In this document: positions 26,102-35,269 of the stretch, piece by piece
Layout of the letters: each line of letters starts with the position of its first letter
Numbering within the stretch: the stretch's first letter is position 1
Source of the DNA: Pseudoalteromonas citrea
GTDB lineage: Bacteria > Pseudomonadota > Gammaproteobacteria > Enterobacterales > Alteromonadaceae
Reading direction: 5' to 3'
Length of the DNA: 64,000 bases
Assembly (NCBI RefSeq): GCF_000238375.3
Contig: NZ_AHBZ03000025.1
Span: forward strand, 16,915-80,914
Notes under the pieces: model-generated
The model's database searches: none
Seen by the model: the letters and a program-made list of their open reading frames with translations, nothing else
What the model was told of the DNA's origin: nothing
Made by a program: the position numbers and the translations under genes

Positions 26102-26914
26102 ATGATAGAAAAAGGATTTGCTTATGTTGTGTATGGTACTCAATTACGGCACTACAATGAATTGGTTGGTAGTATTTCATCACTCCTTTTACACAATCCA
26201 AGCGCAAAAGTTGTTGTTTTGGCTGAAATGGCTGACTTTTTCAGTGAAACGGAACAAGTAAAGGTTGTTAAGTTAGATGATACGCTAAAATCTGAGTGGT
26301 TAGGTGAGTCTAATTATCATTTTCGACTTAAATTGAGTGGTTTGAGGCACATACTGGAAAAATATGTTAAAACTGCGATTTTTTTAGACACGGACACTTT
26401 AGTTAAAAAAAGCATCATGCATTACTTTGATGAGATTTCAACCAATCAAAGTGTATTGCATAAACTAGAAGGCCACTTAAGTAAAAAGCGATTTTCACGT
26501 CAATATGAAAATGTATTAGAGCAGACTTTTAGTCACCCTGTACATGGCACTTATCACATCTCAAAAGTAGACCCTATGTATAACTCTGGCTTTATTGGAG
26601 TAGAACAGTCTCATTTAGAAATGTTCGAGCCTGTACTTTGGTTGATGGAAGAGATTAGTCAAAGAATTACATTTCATACTGCGGAACAATTTGCGCTGGG
26701 CTTATTTTTGCAGAAAAAAGGGAATGTGCTTACTGTGGGTGATAGTACTGTCTACCACTATTGGCATAAGAAGCCGAGAATTTTTATTCATGAAGAGTTA
26801 AAGCGAGTAATTACTCGTTATTCTGTACAAGAGTTATTAGAGTCCCCTCACCTTTCGAAACACATTAAAGCTCGTAGGCCCTTTTCTAGGTGGCTTAAAG
26901 ATAAAACTCAGTAG
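26102..26914 (+). CDS. Putative GT-A fold glycosyltransferase
   Basis: 270-residue cytosolic protein without signal peptide. It begins with AYVVYGTQLRHYNELVGSI and has FLDTDTLVKKS at about residues 95-105, a DxD metal- and sugar-nucleotide-binding motif as in GT8-like enzymes, then a MYNSGFIGVEQS segment, the usual acceptor-side loop. A second enzyme of the same fold follows at 27328. The pair sits in an AT-rich patch with long AT-rich flanks and may be acquired. Sugar and acceptor are unknown; surface polysaccharide or protein glycosylation are options. Confidence 0.72.
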   Translation: MIEKGFAYVVYGTQLRHYNELVGSISSLLLHNPSAKVVVLAEMADFFSETEQVKVVKLDDTLKSEWLGESNYHFRLKLSGLRHILEKYVKTAIFLDTDTLVKKSIMHYFDEISTNQSVLHKLEGHLSKKRFSRQYENVLEQTFSHPVHGTYHISKVDPMYNSGFIGVEQSHLEMFEPVLWLMEEISQRITFHTAEQFALGLFLQKKGNVLTVGDSTVYHYWHKKPRIFIHEELKRVITRYSVQELLESPHLSKHIKARRPFSRWLKDKTQ

Positions 26915-27327
26915 TAACTATAAATATTTATATAAGAAGTTATTTGCACAATACACTATCATTTTAATTTCTCTTAGGCCCTAATTCACAGGAGCTTCTA
27001 GGTTAATTAAATTGTACGTAATATCAATTATAAGGTTTTTATAGGCTTATGAGATTGTGTTTTGTTTGTGGCCTTGTTTTTAATATGGTATTTGTCATTT
27101 ATAATGGTTAATAATGTAAGAAATATCTTCCTGGTGATGTGGTTAACTGAAAGTTGCAAGCCTAAATCAATTGGTTGTTAACTGCATTGTTTGATTTTTT
27201 ACATTTATTTTCTTTGGAATTAATATTTAAGTTTTCTATTTGATTTACTATTTTTAAAATGGGGTTGTGCTGACGTTTAATGTGATTAATTATATTGCCT
27301 TTCAATAAAGTTATTAAAAGGAATTTT
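26915..27327 (+). other. AT-rich intergenic region with a weak promoter candidate
   Basis: 413 bases, clearly richer in A and T than surrounding genes. TTGTGC at 27265 and TAATTA at 27287 are 16 bases apart and could drive the second glycosyltransferase. No terminator, ORF or RNA gene is convincing. Confidence 0.4.
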
Positions 27328-28167
27328 GTGAGAAAAGCGATATTTACACTTGCGATTGGTGATAATCCTATGTACCAAGCAGCCATTGCTAGCTTTCAGC
27401 ATTACGCCAACAAGGTTGGAGCTGATTTAATTGTTTCAAATCAAATTACTTATCAGGTGAAAATTGACAACCCTAAGTTTCATGCCAGTCCTGCTTGGGC
27501 TGAAAAGTTAAGCATTGGTTCTCTATTGCAAACATATGAACGGGTTTTGTATTTAGATGCAGATGTACTTATTCACCCGTTAGCTGAAAATATTTTTGAT
27601 ATTTATACAGACTTGGAAGTCGTCTATATGTTGAATGAAGGTCGAAACTGTCATAGGAGCGATGAAAGGAAATCAGTTGAGGATTATTTAGGGAAGGCCA
27701 ATTGGCCTACAATTGAAGGGAAGCCTGTTTACTATAATGCTGGTGTTATATTAATATCTAAAGCCTGTGAATTGTTTTCTCATATTCATATTGGTGATTT
27801 ACAAAAGCTATGTAATAAAATTCGTTTTTACGAACAAACATGCTTTAATTATACACTGCATAAATACGACATTAAGCATGAAGAGCTATCTATAAGATTT
27901 AATCGTATGGATATGTTTGGTCAAGAAGGCTATTTAGATGCAGACTTTATCCATTATGCTGGTAAGGGCTATGCAAGAAATAGCCGTCGCCGAGATGTTC
28001 AGTTTTTGAAAGACTTCGCAGCGCTTTATCAGAATATTTTGCCAAAAGATCACATGGACGCGCTTAAAGCACAGGCATGGCACGATTACTTAGCTGTGGT
28101 ATGTAAAAAGTATCCGTTGCCAAATTGGCTGATCAAACAATGCAGTAATTGGTTTGTGCCGCACTAA
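27328..28167 (+). CDS. Putative GT-A fold glycosyltransferase
   Basis: About 279 residues. The first strand reads AIFTLAIGDNPMYQAAIASF, YLDADVLIHP is the DxD motif, and VYYNAGVILISKAC is the NxG-type loop, the order seen in GT8/glycogenin-like enzymes. DFIHYAGKGYARNSRRRDVQ near the end would supply the HxxGxxK-like segment. The start is a GTG at 27328 with AAAAGGA upstream. Related in fold to the preceding gene but not an obvious duplicate. The stop codon lies in the loop of its own terminator. Confidence 0.75.
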   Translation: MRKAIFTLAIGDNPMYQAAIASFQHYANKVGADLIVSNQITYQVKIDNPKFHASPAWAEKLSIGSLLQTYERVLYLDADVLIHPLAENIFDIYTDLEVVYMLNEGRNCHRSDERKSVEDYLGKANWPTIEGKPVYYNAGVILISKACELFSHIHIGDLQKLCNKIRFYEQTCFNYTLHKYDIKHEELSIRFNRMDMFGQEGYLDADFIHYAGKGYARNSRRRDVQFLKDFAALYQNILPKDHMDALKAQAWHDYLAVVCKKYPLPNWLIKQCSNWFVPH

Positions 28168-28184
28168 AAATGCGGCACCGTTTT
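28156..28184 (+). terminator. Terminator overlapping the glycosyltransferase stop codon
   Basis: GTGCCGCA/TGCGGCAC stem, loop CTAAAAA that contains the TAA stop, then CGTTTT. Confidence 0.8.
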
Positions 28185-28195
28185 AAAGCTAGGTG

Positions 28196-29323
28196 TTAGT
28201 TAAGCAGCTCGCTATAACGAACACTTTCACCAATTTTCAGTATTTTTAACGTCATATCTGGTTTTATATCGTCGAATGCTTTTTGCAAGCGGCGCAGTGG
28301 TTCATTGACGTGTTCATAACCGAGCAACCAAGTTCCATAGCCCCATGGAATAAACACTTTACACGCTAGATCTTGTGCGGCTTTGACCGCATCCTCTGGC
28401 GCGAAATGAATGCTACGGTAAGTATAATCATACGCAATAATCGGCATCAAGCAGACATCAAAACCGTTAAACTTGGCATACATATCCTTATAAATGGGGC
28501 TATATCCGGTATCGCCTGCGAAGAAGATGGTATGTTCACCATCATCAAATAGCCATGCACCCCATAATGTTTCATTCCAGTCGCTTAAACCGCGGCGAGA
28601 GAAATGATGAGCGGGTAAAAAATGGACATTAGTTTGGCCGACAGTCGTTTGCGTATACCAGTCCATCTCTGTGATCGGACCTTGTGTGTAATTAAGGTTA
28701 TCGCTGACAGACAGTGGTAGCAATAACTCAGTGCCTTGTGCAAGCGTATTGAGGGTATCGCTACTTAGGTGGTCATAATGATTGTGTGAAATGACTGCGC
28801 CATCTACAAATTGCACGTCATCACTCTGAAATGGAGCTGGGCCTAAGCGTGCCATTTCGTCGTTGATTTTTCGGGCTAACCAGCCAACCGCGCCATCAAA
28901 TTCACCTAAGACTGGGTCAGTTAGAAATGCATCGTCATGGCGTTGTTGTATCAAGAAACTGGCATGTCCCAACCATGTGAGCGTTTGACGTGCGTGTTCA
29001 TCGATACGAGGTGTGGGGTAGAGCAAATCTTGATAATTAAAACCTGCGCTTTTACTGAGTCCAGTAAATGAACCAACATTAATAAAACTCGGCTCTACAG
29101 GCTGAATTTCTTCTTTTGTGAGGAACTCAATGTCATCATAAGGGTGATGTGGGCCTTTACCTTGGTAGGTGCTAGGGTATTGATTGGTATATTCACCTTG
29201 CGCATTTTTAGCAAATTCGGGGTTATCTAGGGTTTTAATCGGTGTTTGCTGACATCCTGTTAATGTAATCGTGATAATGCTGATAAATAGGGTGCTATAC
29301 GCTGCCGCTTTAGTGGTTCGCAT
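28196..29323 (-). CDS. MBL-fold metallo-hydrolase lipoprotein (NAPE-PLD/UlaG-like)
   Basis: About 375-residue predicted lipoprotein: signal segment ending TLTGC (lipobox), then a metallo-beta-lactamase fold with WLGHASFLIQ, the zinc motif HNHYDHLS, PAHHFSRRG, FFAGDTGYS and a late SIHFAPEDA. This is the pattern of bacterial relatives of N-acylphosphatidylethanolamine phospholipase D, so a phospholipid or related phosphodiester substrate in the envelope is possible but unproven. The ATG at 29323 has AAGGATAACC upstream; an in-frame GTG 15 bases earlier is less likely. Confidence 0.85.
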   Translation of the reverse strand: MRTTKAAAYSTLFISIITITLTGCQQTPIKTLDNPEFAKNAQGEYTNQYPSTYQGKGPHHPYDDIEFLTKEEIQPVEPSFINVGSFTGLSKSAGFNYQDLLYPTPRIDEHARQTLTWLGHASFLIQQRHDDAFLTDPVLGEFDGAVGWLARKINDEMARLGPAPFQSDDVQFVDGAVISHNHYDHLSSDTLNTLAQGTELLLPLSVSDNLNYTQGPITEMDWYTQTTVGQTNVHFLPAHHFSRRGLSDWNETLWGAWLFDDGEHTIFFAGDTGYSPIYKDMYAKFNGFDVCLMPIIAYDYTYRSIHFAPEDAVKAAQDLACKVFIPWGYGTWLLGYEHVNEPLRRLQKAFDDIKPDMTLKILKIGESVRYSELLN

Positions 29324-29385
29324 GGTTATCCTTATCACAAGTGACCCAGTTTTGAGGCCACTATAATATACTCAGAAATAAAATG

Positions 29386-30255
29386 TTACTGGCTACTAAG
29401 AATGTGTTTAATCGCAGTACTAAAATCTCGTTGATGCTTAATACCAAGCTTAGTGAGGCGAGTGTCTTTGAGCGCGCAATTATATGGCCTTTGTGCTGTT
29501 TGGGATGGGGTTGGGAGCGCCGTTAATAAAGAGCGTGGGTAATTACGGTGATCGGCAATGATGCAGGCCATGTCATATTTACTCATGGCTTGGTGATTAG
29601 AAATATGAAATATGCCGCCTAAATTATCTGGTTGTTTAAGCAAATCTCTGAGTGTTAAAGCGATGTCTTCTACATGAGTGGGATAACGAATAGCCCAATG
29701 ATCATGTTCTGAGGGCTGCGTCTCGCTAATTTGCTCCGCAATGACAGTGACAGCTGATTCAGCTAAATGGGTGACATCACCATATAGCACTGGCACACGG
29801 ATCACGGAGTGCAATTCACTGTTTGCTAATACAGCTTGTTCTGCTTGTTGTTTACTTTGGCCATAAAAATTGAGTGGATTAGTTGCTGAATTCTCAATAT
29901 AGGGTGCTTGTGTTCCATCGAATACATAGTCGGTACTGATAAAAATAAGGCGAATGTTTCTGAGTTTACATTGCTGCGCTAAAAACTGTGTTGCTTGTAC
30001 GTTAAGCGCTAAGGTTTGTTCTGGTGATTGCTCACAGACATCGGGTTTTCTTTCTGCTGCCGCATGAATCAGTACGTCAGGCTGATGTGTGTCTAAAAAT
30101 TGACAAATAGCTTCTTGGTCATTGAGATCAAGTTTTGCGATATTGTCACTTGCGCGGCTGAAACCTGTGCCAATGACTTCAAAAATTGGCTTAAGTGTAT
30201 TTAGAAGCGCTCTACCTAACATACCTGTCGCACCTGTTATCATCACTTTCTTCAT
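29386..30255 (-). CDS. RmlD-like NAD(P)-dependent sugar-nucleotide reductase
   Basis: 289-residue extended short-chain dehydrogenase. TGATGMLGRALL binds the nucleotide; HAAAERKPDVCEQ, FISTDYVFDG and YGQSKQQAE (YxxxK) are the family motifs of dTDP-4-dehydrorhamnose reductase and the MAT2B-like group. No other rhamnose genes are nearby, so I do not assign rmlD. It lies 62 bases upstream of the metallo-hydrolase on the same strand. Confidence 0.85.
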   Translation of the reverse strand: MKKVMITGATGMLGRALLNTLKPIFEVIGTGFSRASDNIAKLDLNDQEAICQFLDTHQPDVLIHAAAERKPDVCEQSPEQTLALNVQATQFLAQQCKLRNIRLIFISTDYVFDGTQAPYIENSATNPLNFYGQSKQQAEQAVLANSELHSVIRVPVLYGDVTHLAESAVTVIAEQISETQPSEHDHWAIRYPTHVEDIALTLRDLLKQPDNLGGIFHISNHQAMSKYDMACIIADHRNYPRSLLTALPTPSQTAQRPYNCALKDTRLTKLGIKHQRDFSTAIKHILSSQ

Positions 30256-30403
30256 CTGGTTTCCTTAAATCGAGGCCATGTGGGTTTTGCATACTTGCCA
30301 GAAATTAACATCTGACTGATTGAATTCTAACTCCACCTAGTTTAACGAAAGTTTTAAAACAAATTAAGAGGTTTCAGATGTGGTTTAAGTAGGCACTTGA
30401 TGT

Positions 30404-30434
30404 AAAAAAGATGGGGAGCATCTCTGCCCCCCCA
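30404..30434 (-). terminator. Terminator of the peptide transporter gene
   Basis: On the minus strand GGGGGCA pairs with TGCTCCCC around GAGA, followed by ATC and six T residues, just after the transporter stop. Confidence 0.82.
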
Positions 30435-30443
30435 TATATTAAG

Positions 30444-31925
30444 TTAAGCTAGCTTTTGTTGCCCTTCCCAAACTTTAGATTTGATGCTCAGCAAGGCGAT
30501 AATAATACCGATGCCGATACAGAAAAGACTGATTTGTAGGTAAAGGTTTGGCATTTCATCTACTTTATTCGGGTCAAAGTTGCCAGCCAATAGCCCTGAA
30601 ATAATATTACCAATCGAATAAGTTAAAACAAAGACGCCCATCATTTGGCCTGCGAAACGTTTAGGCGAGAGCTTACTCACTGCACTGAGTGCGACTGGGC
30701 TTAGACATAGTTCACCTACTGTGTGTAAGAAGTAAGTGGTGATAAGCCAATAAGGCGCCACTTTTAGGCCTTGTGCTGCATACTGCGATGCCATAAACAT
30801 AACCAAAAAGCCGCTGGCCATAATGATCAAACCAACCGCACATTTTAAATTATAGGAAGGCGATATCATACGTTTTGATAAGTTGATCCAAAGCGCGGCA
30901 AAGAAAGGCGATAAGATGATGATAAATAGTGCATTGGCTGATTGGAACCATGCGGTAGGAATGGAAAAGGTGCCGATCATACGGTCCGTATAATCGCGGG
31001 CAAATAGGTTCAATGACGACCCCGCTTGCTCAAAGCCAGACCAAAAACATGCTGATGCAATACAGACTAAAAACAGTGCCCACATCTTTTTCTGCTCATC
31101 TTCATTCAAGTTGCCTTTAAAATAAATTAGGCCGTAGTAAACAAAAAAGACTAAGGTAAAGACCACTGCGACATATTTTGCTAGCTGTACAGGCTCAAGT
31201 ACTATCACGCCAAAATACGTTAACGTTGTCACGCCGGCAATAACACCAAGCGTCGCAATGATGGCCAGCCAAGCTTGTTTGGCGTGTTTGGGTGCGAGTG
31301 GGTTGGCTGGCTTTTCACCGACAGTGGCAATGTTTCCGAGCGTACGTTGGTATTGAACTAGGCCAATGGCCATGCCCACAGCGGCTGCGCCAAATGCATA
31401 ATGCCAGCCGACATGCTCCATAAAATAACCACAGACATAATAACCAATCACGGAGCCTAAGTTGATCCCCATATAATAAATGGCATAACCGCTGTCTCGG
31501 CGCTCATCATCAGACTTGTATAGCTGTCCGACCATAGCACTGATATTCGGTTTGAGTAACCCAGTACCGAGGGCAACAAAAATAAGCCCAATAAAGAAGG
31601 AGTGCGTGGAAGGAATAGCCAAAATGATATGGCCGATCATGATAATGATACCGCCATACCACACGGTTTTTTGGCCACCGAGTAAACGGTCGGCTATCCA
31701 GCCGCCAGGTAACCCTAAGAAGTAGACTGCACCCGTGTATAAGCCATAAATTGCTGCTGCTGAGGCGACAGTAAAGCCCAAGCCTTGCTCTTGTAAGCTG
31801 GCAGTCATGAAAAGTACCAATAAAGCGCGCATTCCGTAGTAACTCATGCGCTCCCACATTTCAGTGAAAAATAGGGTCGAGAGGCCTTTTGGGTGGCCAA
31901 AAAAGCCCGTATCTTGTGCAGACAT
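30444..31925 (-). CDS. POT family proton-dependent oligopeptide transporter
   Basis: About 493-residue inner-membrane symporter with twelve to fourteen helices, importing di- and tripeptides with protons. The family signature FFTEMWERMSYYGMRALLVLFM (the ExxERxxYY motif) is at the N-terminus, and GGWIADRLLGGQ, GTGLLKPNISAM and the FWSGFEQAGSSLNLFARDYT segment follow. The ATG at 31925 is preceded by GGGACC; in-frame ATGs further up add residues outside the family. Its presence fits the secreted proteases in the window. Confidence 0.93.
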   Translation of the reverse strand: MSAQDTGFFGHPKGLSTLFFTEMWERMSYYGMRALLVLFMTASLQEQGLGFTVASAAAIYGLYTGAVYFLGLPGGWIADRLLGGQKTVWYGGIIIMIGHIILAIPSTHSFFIGLIFVALGTGLLKPNISAMVGQLYKSDDERRDSGYAIYYMGINLGSVIGYYVCGYFMEHVGWHYAFGAAAVGMAIGLVQYQRTLGNIATVGEKPANPLAPKHAKQAWLAIIATLGVIAGVTTLTYFGVIVLEPVQLAKYVAVVFTLVFFVYYGLIYFKGNLNEDEQKKMWALFLVCIASACFWSGFEQAGSSLNLFARDYTDRMIGTFSIPTAWFQSANALFIIILSPFFAALWINLSKRMISPSYNLKCAVGLIIMASGFLVMFMASQYAAQGLKVAPYWLITTYFLHTVGELCLSPVALSAVSKLSPKRFAGQMMGVFVLTYSIGNIISGLLAGNFDPNKVDEMPNLYLQISLFCIGIGIIIALLSIKSKVWEGQQKLA

Positions 31926-32025
31926 AGCTAGGGTCCCGTTATTATCGTTGTAATTATTTGGAACCATTAGTACGTTAAACACACAGCAAATGCAACTAAA
32001 GGCGTTATTTTAACCTAAAAGCCTG

Positions 32026-32730
32026 TTATTCAACCAATTGATATAATTCATAAATATTTTTTATTTCCACATGGGCTAAACCTTTGTAGGCGTATTGGCA
32101 TGATTGATCATTTAGCCATACACTGTGACATCCTGCATCATTTGCTCCTTGAACGTCACTGTCTAAGCTATCACCAATATGTAAAATCTCAGATTTATTA
32201 ACATTCAGTAATGCTGCTGCTTTATCGAATAGTGCACTATGGGGCTTGGCTGCTCCATCAGGTCCTGCTTTTAATACAACATCAAACTCACCCGCTAGAT
32301 TAAACTTTTCGACCTCAACGTTGCCGTTAGTGATGGCGATAAGGCGGTATTTTTTACGCAGTGTATGTAAGAGTTCAAGCACGGATTGCTCTACAGTGAT
32401 ATTACTTCTGGCATGACTAAACGCGCTATACGCTTCTTGTGCATATTGCTCAGCTTGGGGCGCTGTGAACCCTAATTGTGCCATACCGTATTGCAGAGCC
32501 ACGTGACGCCACTTGGTCACATCGTCGATAAGCTTAGGGTACTGTTTTGCAGTTTCATTACGACAATGCGACCAAAAATCAGGGCCTTGTTCAGTCCATT
32601 GCTTGATACTCGCTAAGTAAGTTAACTGCGCTTGTACAGCGGCTTTAATAATTGGGTGATTGTTATATAAGGTGTCGTCGAGATCAAAACTGAGTACGCT
32701 GACGTTACTAAGGGCTTTATTAAATCGCAT
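32026..32730 (-). CDS. yigB: HAD-family phosphatase YigB (FMN/pyrimidine phosphatase-like)
   Basis: 234-residue cytosolic HAD-IA phosphatase: nucleophile motif SFDLDDTLYNN, motif II AITNGN, Lys in AAKPHSALF, motif IV HIGDSLDSDVQGA. In E. coli YigB acts on FMN and on the riboflavin precursor 5-amino-6-(phosphoribitylamino)uracil. The position directly after xerC is the same as in E. coli, supporting the assignment. Confidence 0.88.
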   Translation of the reverse strand: MRFNKALSNVSVLSFDLDDTLYNNHPIIKAAVQAQLTYLASIKQWTEQGPDFWSHCRNETAKQYPKLIDDVTKWRHVALQYGMAQLGFTAPQAEQYAQEAYSAFSHARSNITVEQSVLELLHTLRKKYRLIAITNGNVEVEKFNLAGEFDVVLKAGPDGAAKPHSALFDKAAALLNVNKSEILHIGDSLDSDVQGANDAGCHSVWLNDQSCQYAYKGLAHVEIKNIYELYQLVE

Positions 32731-32777
32731 GGTGGTATTTTAAAAAGAAGGAATGACTTTATTATACTGAAACTCTT

Positions 32778-33713
32778 TTAATTCGGATCGTTATTTTGTT
32801 TTTTCGAGCGCGGGTGCGCTTGGTCGTAAACTTTTGCTAAGTGCTGAAAATCAACATGGGTATAAACCTGTGTAGCAGATAAACTCGTGTGACCGAGCAT
32901 CTCTTGCACTGCCCGCAGATCACCGCTTGATTCTAGTAGGTGGCTGGCAAACGAATGGCGTAATTTATGCGGATGAATAGGGGTGCTAACCCCTTGCTTA
33001 ATACCCCACTCTTTCATTCTTTCGCGCACATGGCGAATAGAGATCCGTTGTTTTCGCTTGCTGACAAATACGGCTTGCTCTTCAGGCACCGCCATTTGTT
33101 CTCGAATTATTAGCCATTGTGACAGTGCATCGAGCGCTTTGTTACCGACGGGGATCACGCGTTCTTTATTGCCTTTACCCATGACACGAATCTCCCCTTC
33201 GCGAATATCCCCTATATTGACATTCACCAGTTCACTAATACGTAAGCCACTGGAATACATCAGTTCCATCATGGCTTTATCGCGCAGTGCTAAGGCGTCA
33301 TCCTCTTGAATATTGAGCAGCTGCCCCATTTGATCAACATCTAAATTTTTCGGCAGTGGGCGCTGAAATTTAGGACCCTTTATTCCCTCACCAGGGTTGG
33401 CAATAGTAGCGTGTTGAATATGCTTTACTTTCAAAAATTTATATAGGCTGCGGATACAACTTAATTTTAGGTTGATGGTGCGAGGATTATATTGCTTGGC
33501 TCGTAAATGCATGCTGTAGCGACGTATTTGCTCAGCAGATACCTGTAGCCAATGAGGGCTATAAGGTTGAAAGTAATGGGCTGCTTGGCGCAATTGAGTA
33601 CTGTACTGGGTTAGGGTATGTGGTGAATACTGTCGTTCATGCTTCAAATAAGCCATAAAATCACCTATGGGTGCTAACCACGCTTCAGACAATTCAGTCG
33701 CAGCCTCAGACAT
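32778..33713 (-). CDS. xerC: Tyrosine recombinase XerC
   Basis: 311-residue recombinase that resolves chromosome dimers at dif with XerD. An N-terminal SAM-like domain (about 15-105) precedes the catalytic domain: Arg in SSGLRISELV, then HPHKLRHSFASHLL, LGHTSLSATQVYTHVD with the Tyr nucleophile. It begins three bases after the DUF484 stop, within the dapF-DUF484-xerC-yigB order typical of gammaproteobacteria, which distinguishes it from xerD. Confidence 0.96.
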   Translation of the reverse strand: MSEAATELSEAWLAPIGDFMAYLKHERQYSPHTLTQYSTQLRQAAHYFQPYSPHWLQVSAEQIRRYSMHLRAKQYNPRTINLKLSCIRSLYKFLKVKHIQHATIANPGEGIKGPKFQRPLPKNLDVDQMGQLLNIQEDDALALRDKAMMELMYSSGLRISELVNVNIGDIREGEIRVMGKGNKERVIPVGNKALDALSQWLIIREQMAVPEEQAVFVSKRKQRISIRHVRERMKEWGIKQGVSTPIHPHKLRHSFASHLLESSGDLRAVQEMLGHTSLSATQVYTHVDFQHLAKVYDQAHPRSKKQNNDPN

Positions 33714-33716
33714 GCT

Positions 33717-34352
33717 TTACGCCAAATCAGTCAAGCGAAGCTCAAGGGACGTGATAAATTCGTTGATGAACAAATTGTCATTGTCAGAGCTAAAATGCGC
33801 AGCTTCATCGCTGGCAAATGCTAAAATAGCTTCAGGCTGTGCTACGTTACCAATAAGATACAAGGCGACTGAGCGTGCGTGAGGAACAGAATCTTTGTCC
33901 CAAAGTAGCAGGTGCTCTTGCCCAGATAGGCGACCTAGGTAGCTATTTTTTTGTGATAAACGTGCATCAATCATAGCCCTTAAGCTTTCCCTATACGGCA
34001 GTAATTCACAGGCAATAATATGGGGACTTTGACAGAGTGTATCAGCAAGTTGTTTAGACAGCTCTGAGAAACTATTACAGCGCCAAAGCTGACGTTGGCA
34101 TTGGCTGAATAAGCGAAACACCCTTTCATTCTCTAGGGCTAATCGAGCAGTGGTGGCCAACTGTGTTTTAAGTTGGGTGTTTTGCTCTCTCAATAAGCGC
34201 TGCTGTTGTAGTGCTAAATTAGGTAAGCCTTGGCTTTGCGCGTGTAATTCGAGTTCAAGCAATACATATTGATGATGCCTAAAAAAATCAGGGTGGCGTG
34301 TTAAATACTCACAGATCTGTTGTTCATCAATAGGTAATTGCTGTTTGCTCAT
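33717..34352 (-). CDS. DUF484 family protein
   Basis: 211-residue GAF-like protein always found between dapF and xerC. It begins IDEQQICEYLTRHPDFFRHH, the family signature, has a coiled coil at about 50-80 (LREQNTQLKTQL) and a C-terminal GAF-type domain ending ALYLIGN...FASDEAAHFSSD. Function unknown. Confidence 0.92.
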   Translation of the reverse strand: MSKQQLPIDEQQICEYLTRHPDFFRHHQYVLLELELHAQSQGLPNLALQQQRLLREQNTQLKTQLATTARLALENERVFRLFSQCQRQLWRCNSFSELSKQLADTLCQSPHIIACELLPYRESLRAMIDARLSQKNSYLGRLSGQEHLLLWDKDSVPHARSVALYLIGNVAQPEAILAFASDEAAHFSSDNDNLFINEFITSLELRLTDLA

Positions 34353-34372
34353 TGTGTTATCTCATTGGTTAT

Positions 34373-35203
34373 TCACAGTGCGATTTGGCCGTCAAAAACA
34401 TGCTCTGCCGGGCCGGTCATTTTTACGGCATGGCCTTCACCTTGCCAGCGGATCTGTAAACTGCCACCAGGTAAATCAACTTGAACTGTACTGGCTAGCT
34501 TTTTTTGTGCAATGCCGACCGCAACGGCCGCACATGCGCCGCTTCCACAGGCTAGCGTCTCTTGTGCGCCGCGCTCCCATACGCGCAGCTTTATGTGTTC
34601 ATTATTAATTATTTGCATAAATCCAATGTTAGCGCGTTCAGGAAAACGTTCGTGGTGCTCAAGTAATGGCCCGAGCGTGCTTACATCGGCAGTTTCAATA
34701 TCATCTACTTCCACTACACAGTGCGGGTTACCCATAGAAACCACGCCACAAAATACCGTTTGATCATCCGCACGCATAATGTAAGTCAGCTCTGGCTTAG
34801 TGGCTTTAAACGGAATACTGCTTGGTGCAAAGTGTGGGTTACCCATATTAACGGTTACTTGACCATCTTTTTCTATGTATAACGTAATATTACCCGACTT
34901 AGTTGAGACTGATATTTTGTGTTTATTGGTCAGGCCTTTCATTCTTACAAAACGAGCGAAGCATCGAGCGCCATTACCACATTGTTCAACTTCAGAGCCG
35001 TCAGCATTGAAAATTCGGTAGTGAAAGTCTAACTCTGGCGAATAGGGCGCTTCAACCAACAACAATTGATCAAAACCCACCCCAAAATGTCGATTGGCGA
35101 GTTTCTTAATTTGATCGCGAGATAAAAATACGTTTTGAGTGACGTTATCAACCACCATAAAGTCATTACCCAAGCCGTGCATTTTTGAAAAATTTACAAA
35201 CAT
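34373..35203 (-). CDS. dapF: Diaminopimelate epimerase
   Basis: 276-residue cytosolic enzyme turning LL- into meso-diaminopimelate for lysine and peptidoglycan. The two catalytic cysteines are in [10 protein letters not shown] and [13 protein letters not shown]; the N-terminus [19 protein letters not shown] is typical. It follows lysA by 66 bases and leads the DUF484-xerC-yigB group, so the lysine and recombinase genes probably share a transcript. Confidence 0.97.
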   Translation of the reverse strand: MFVNFSKMHGLGNDFMVVDNVTQNVFLSRDQIKKLANRHFGVGFDQLLLVEAPYSPELDFHYRIFNADGSEVEQCGNGARCFARFVRMKGLTNKHKISVSTKSGNITLYIEKDGQVTVNMGNPHFAPSSIPFKATKPELTYIMRADDQTVFCGVVSMGNPHCVVEVDDIETADVSTLGPLLEHHERFPERANIGFMQIINNEHIKLRVWERGAQETLACGSGACAAVAVGIAQKKLASTVQVDLPGGSLQIRWQGEGHAVKMTGPAEHVFDGQIAL

Positions 35204-35269
35204 AATGTCTTAAAACTACTCCTGCTAAGGCTGCCTTGCCATGATTTTTCTGTCATTGCGATATACAAA

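Noticed and set aside
27162-27386. Minus-strand open frame across the AT-rich gap
   Set aside because: Low-complexity Asn/Lys/Ile content typical of AT-rich non-coding DNA, and it overlaps the glycosyltransferase start.
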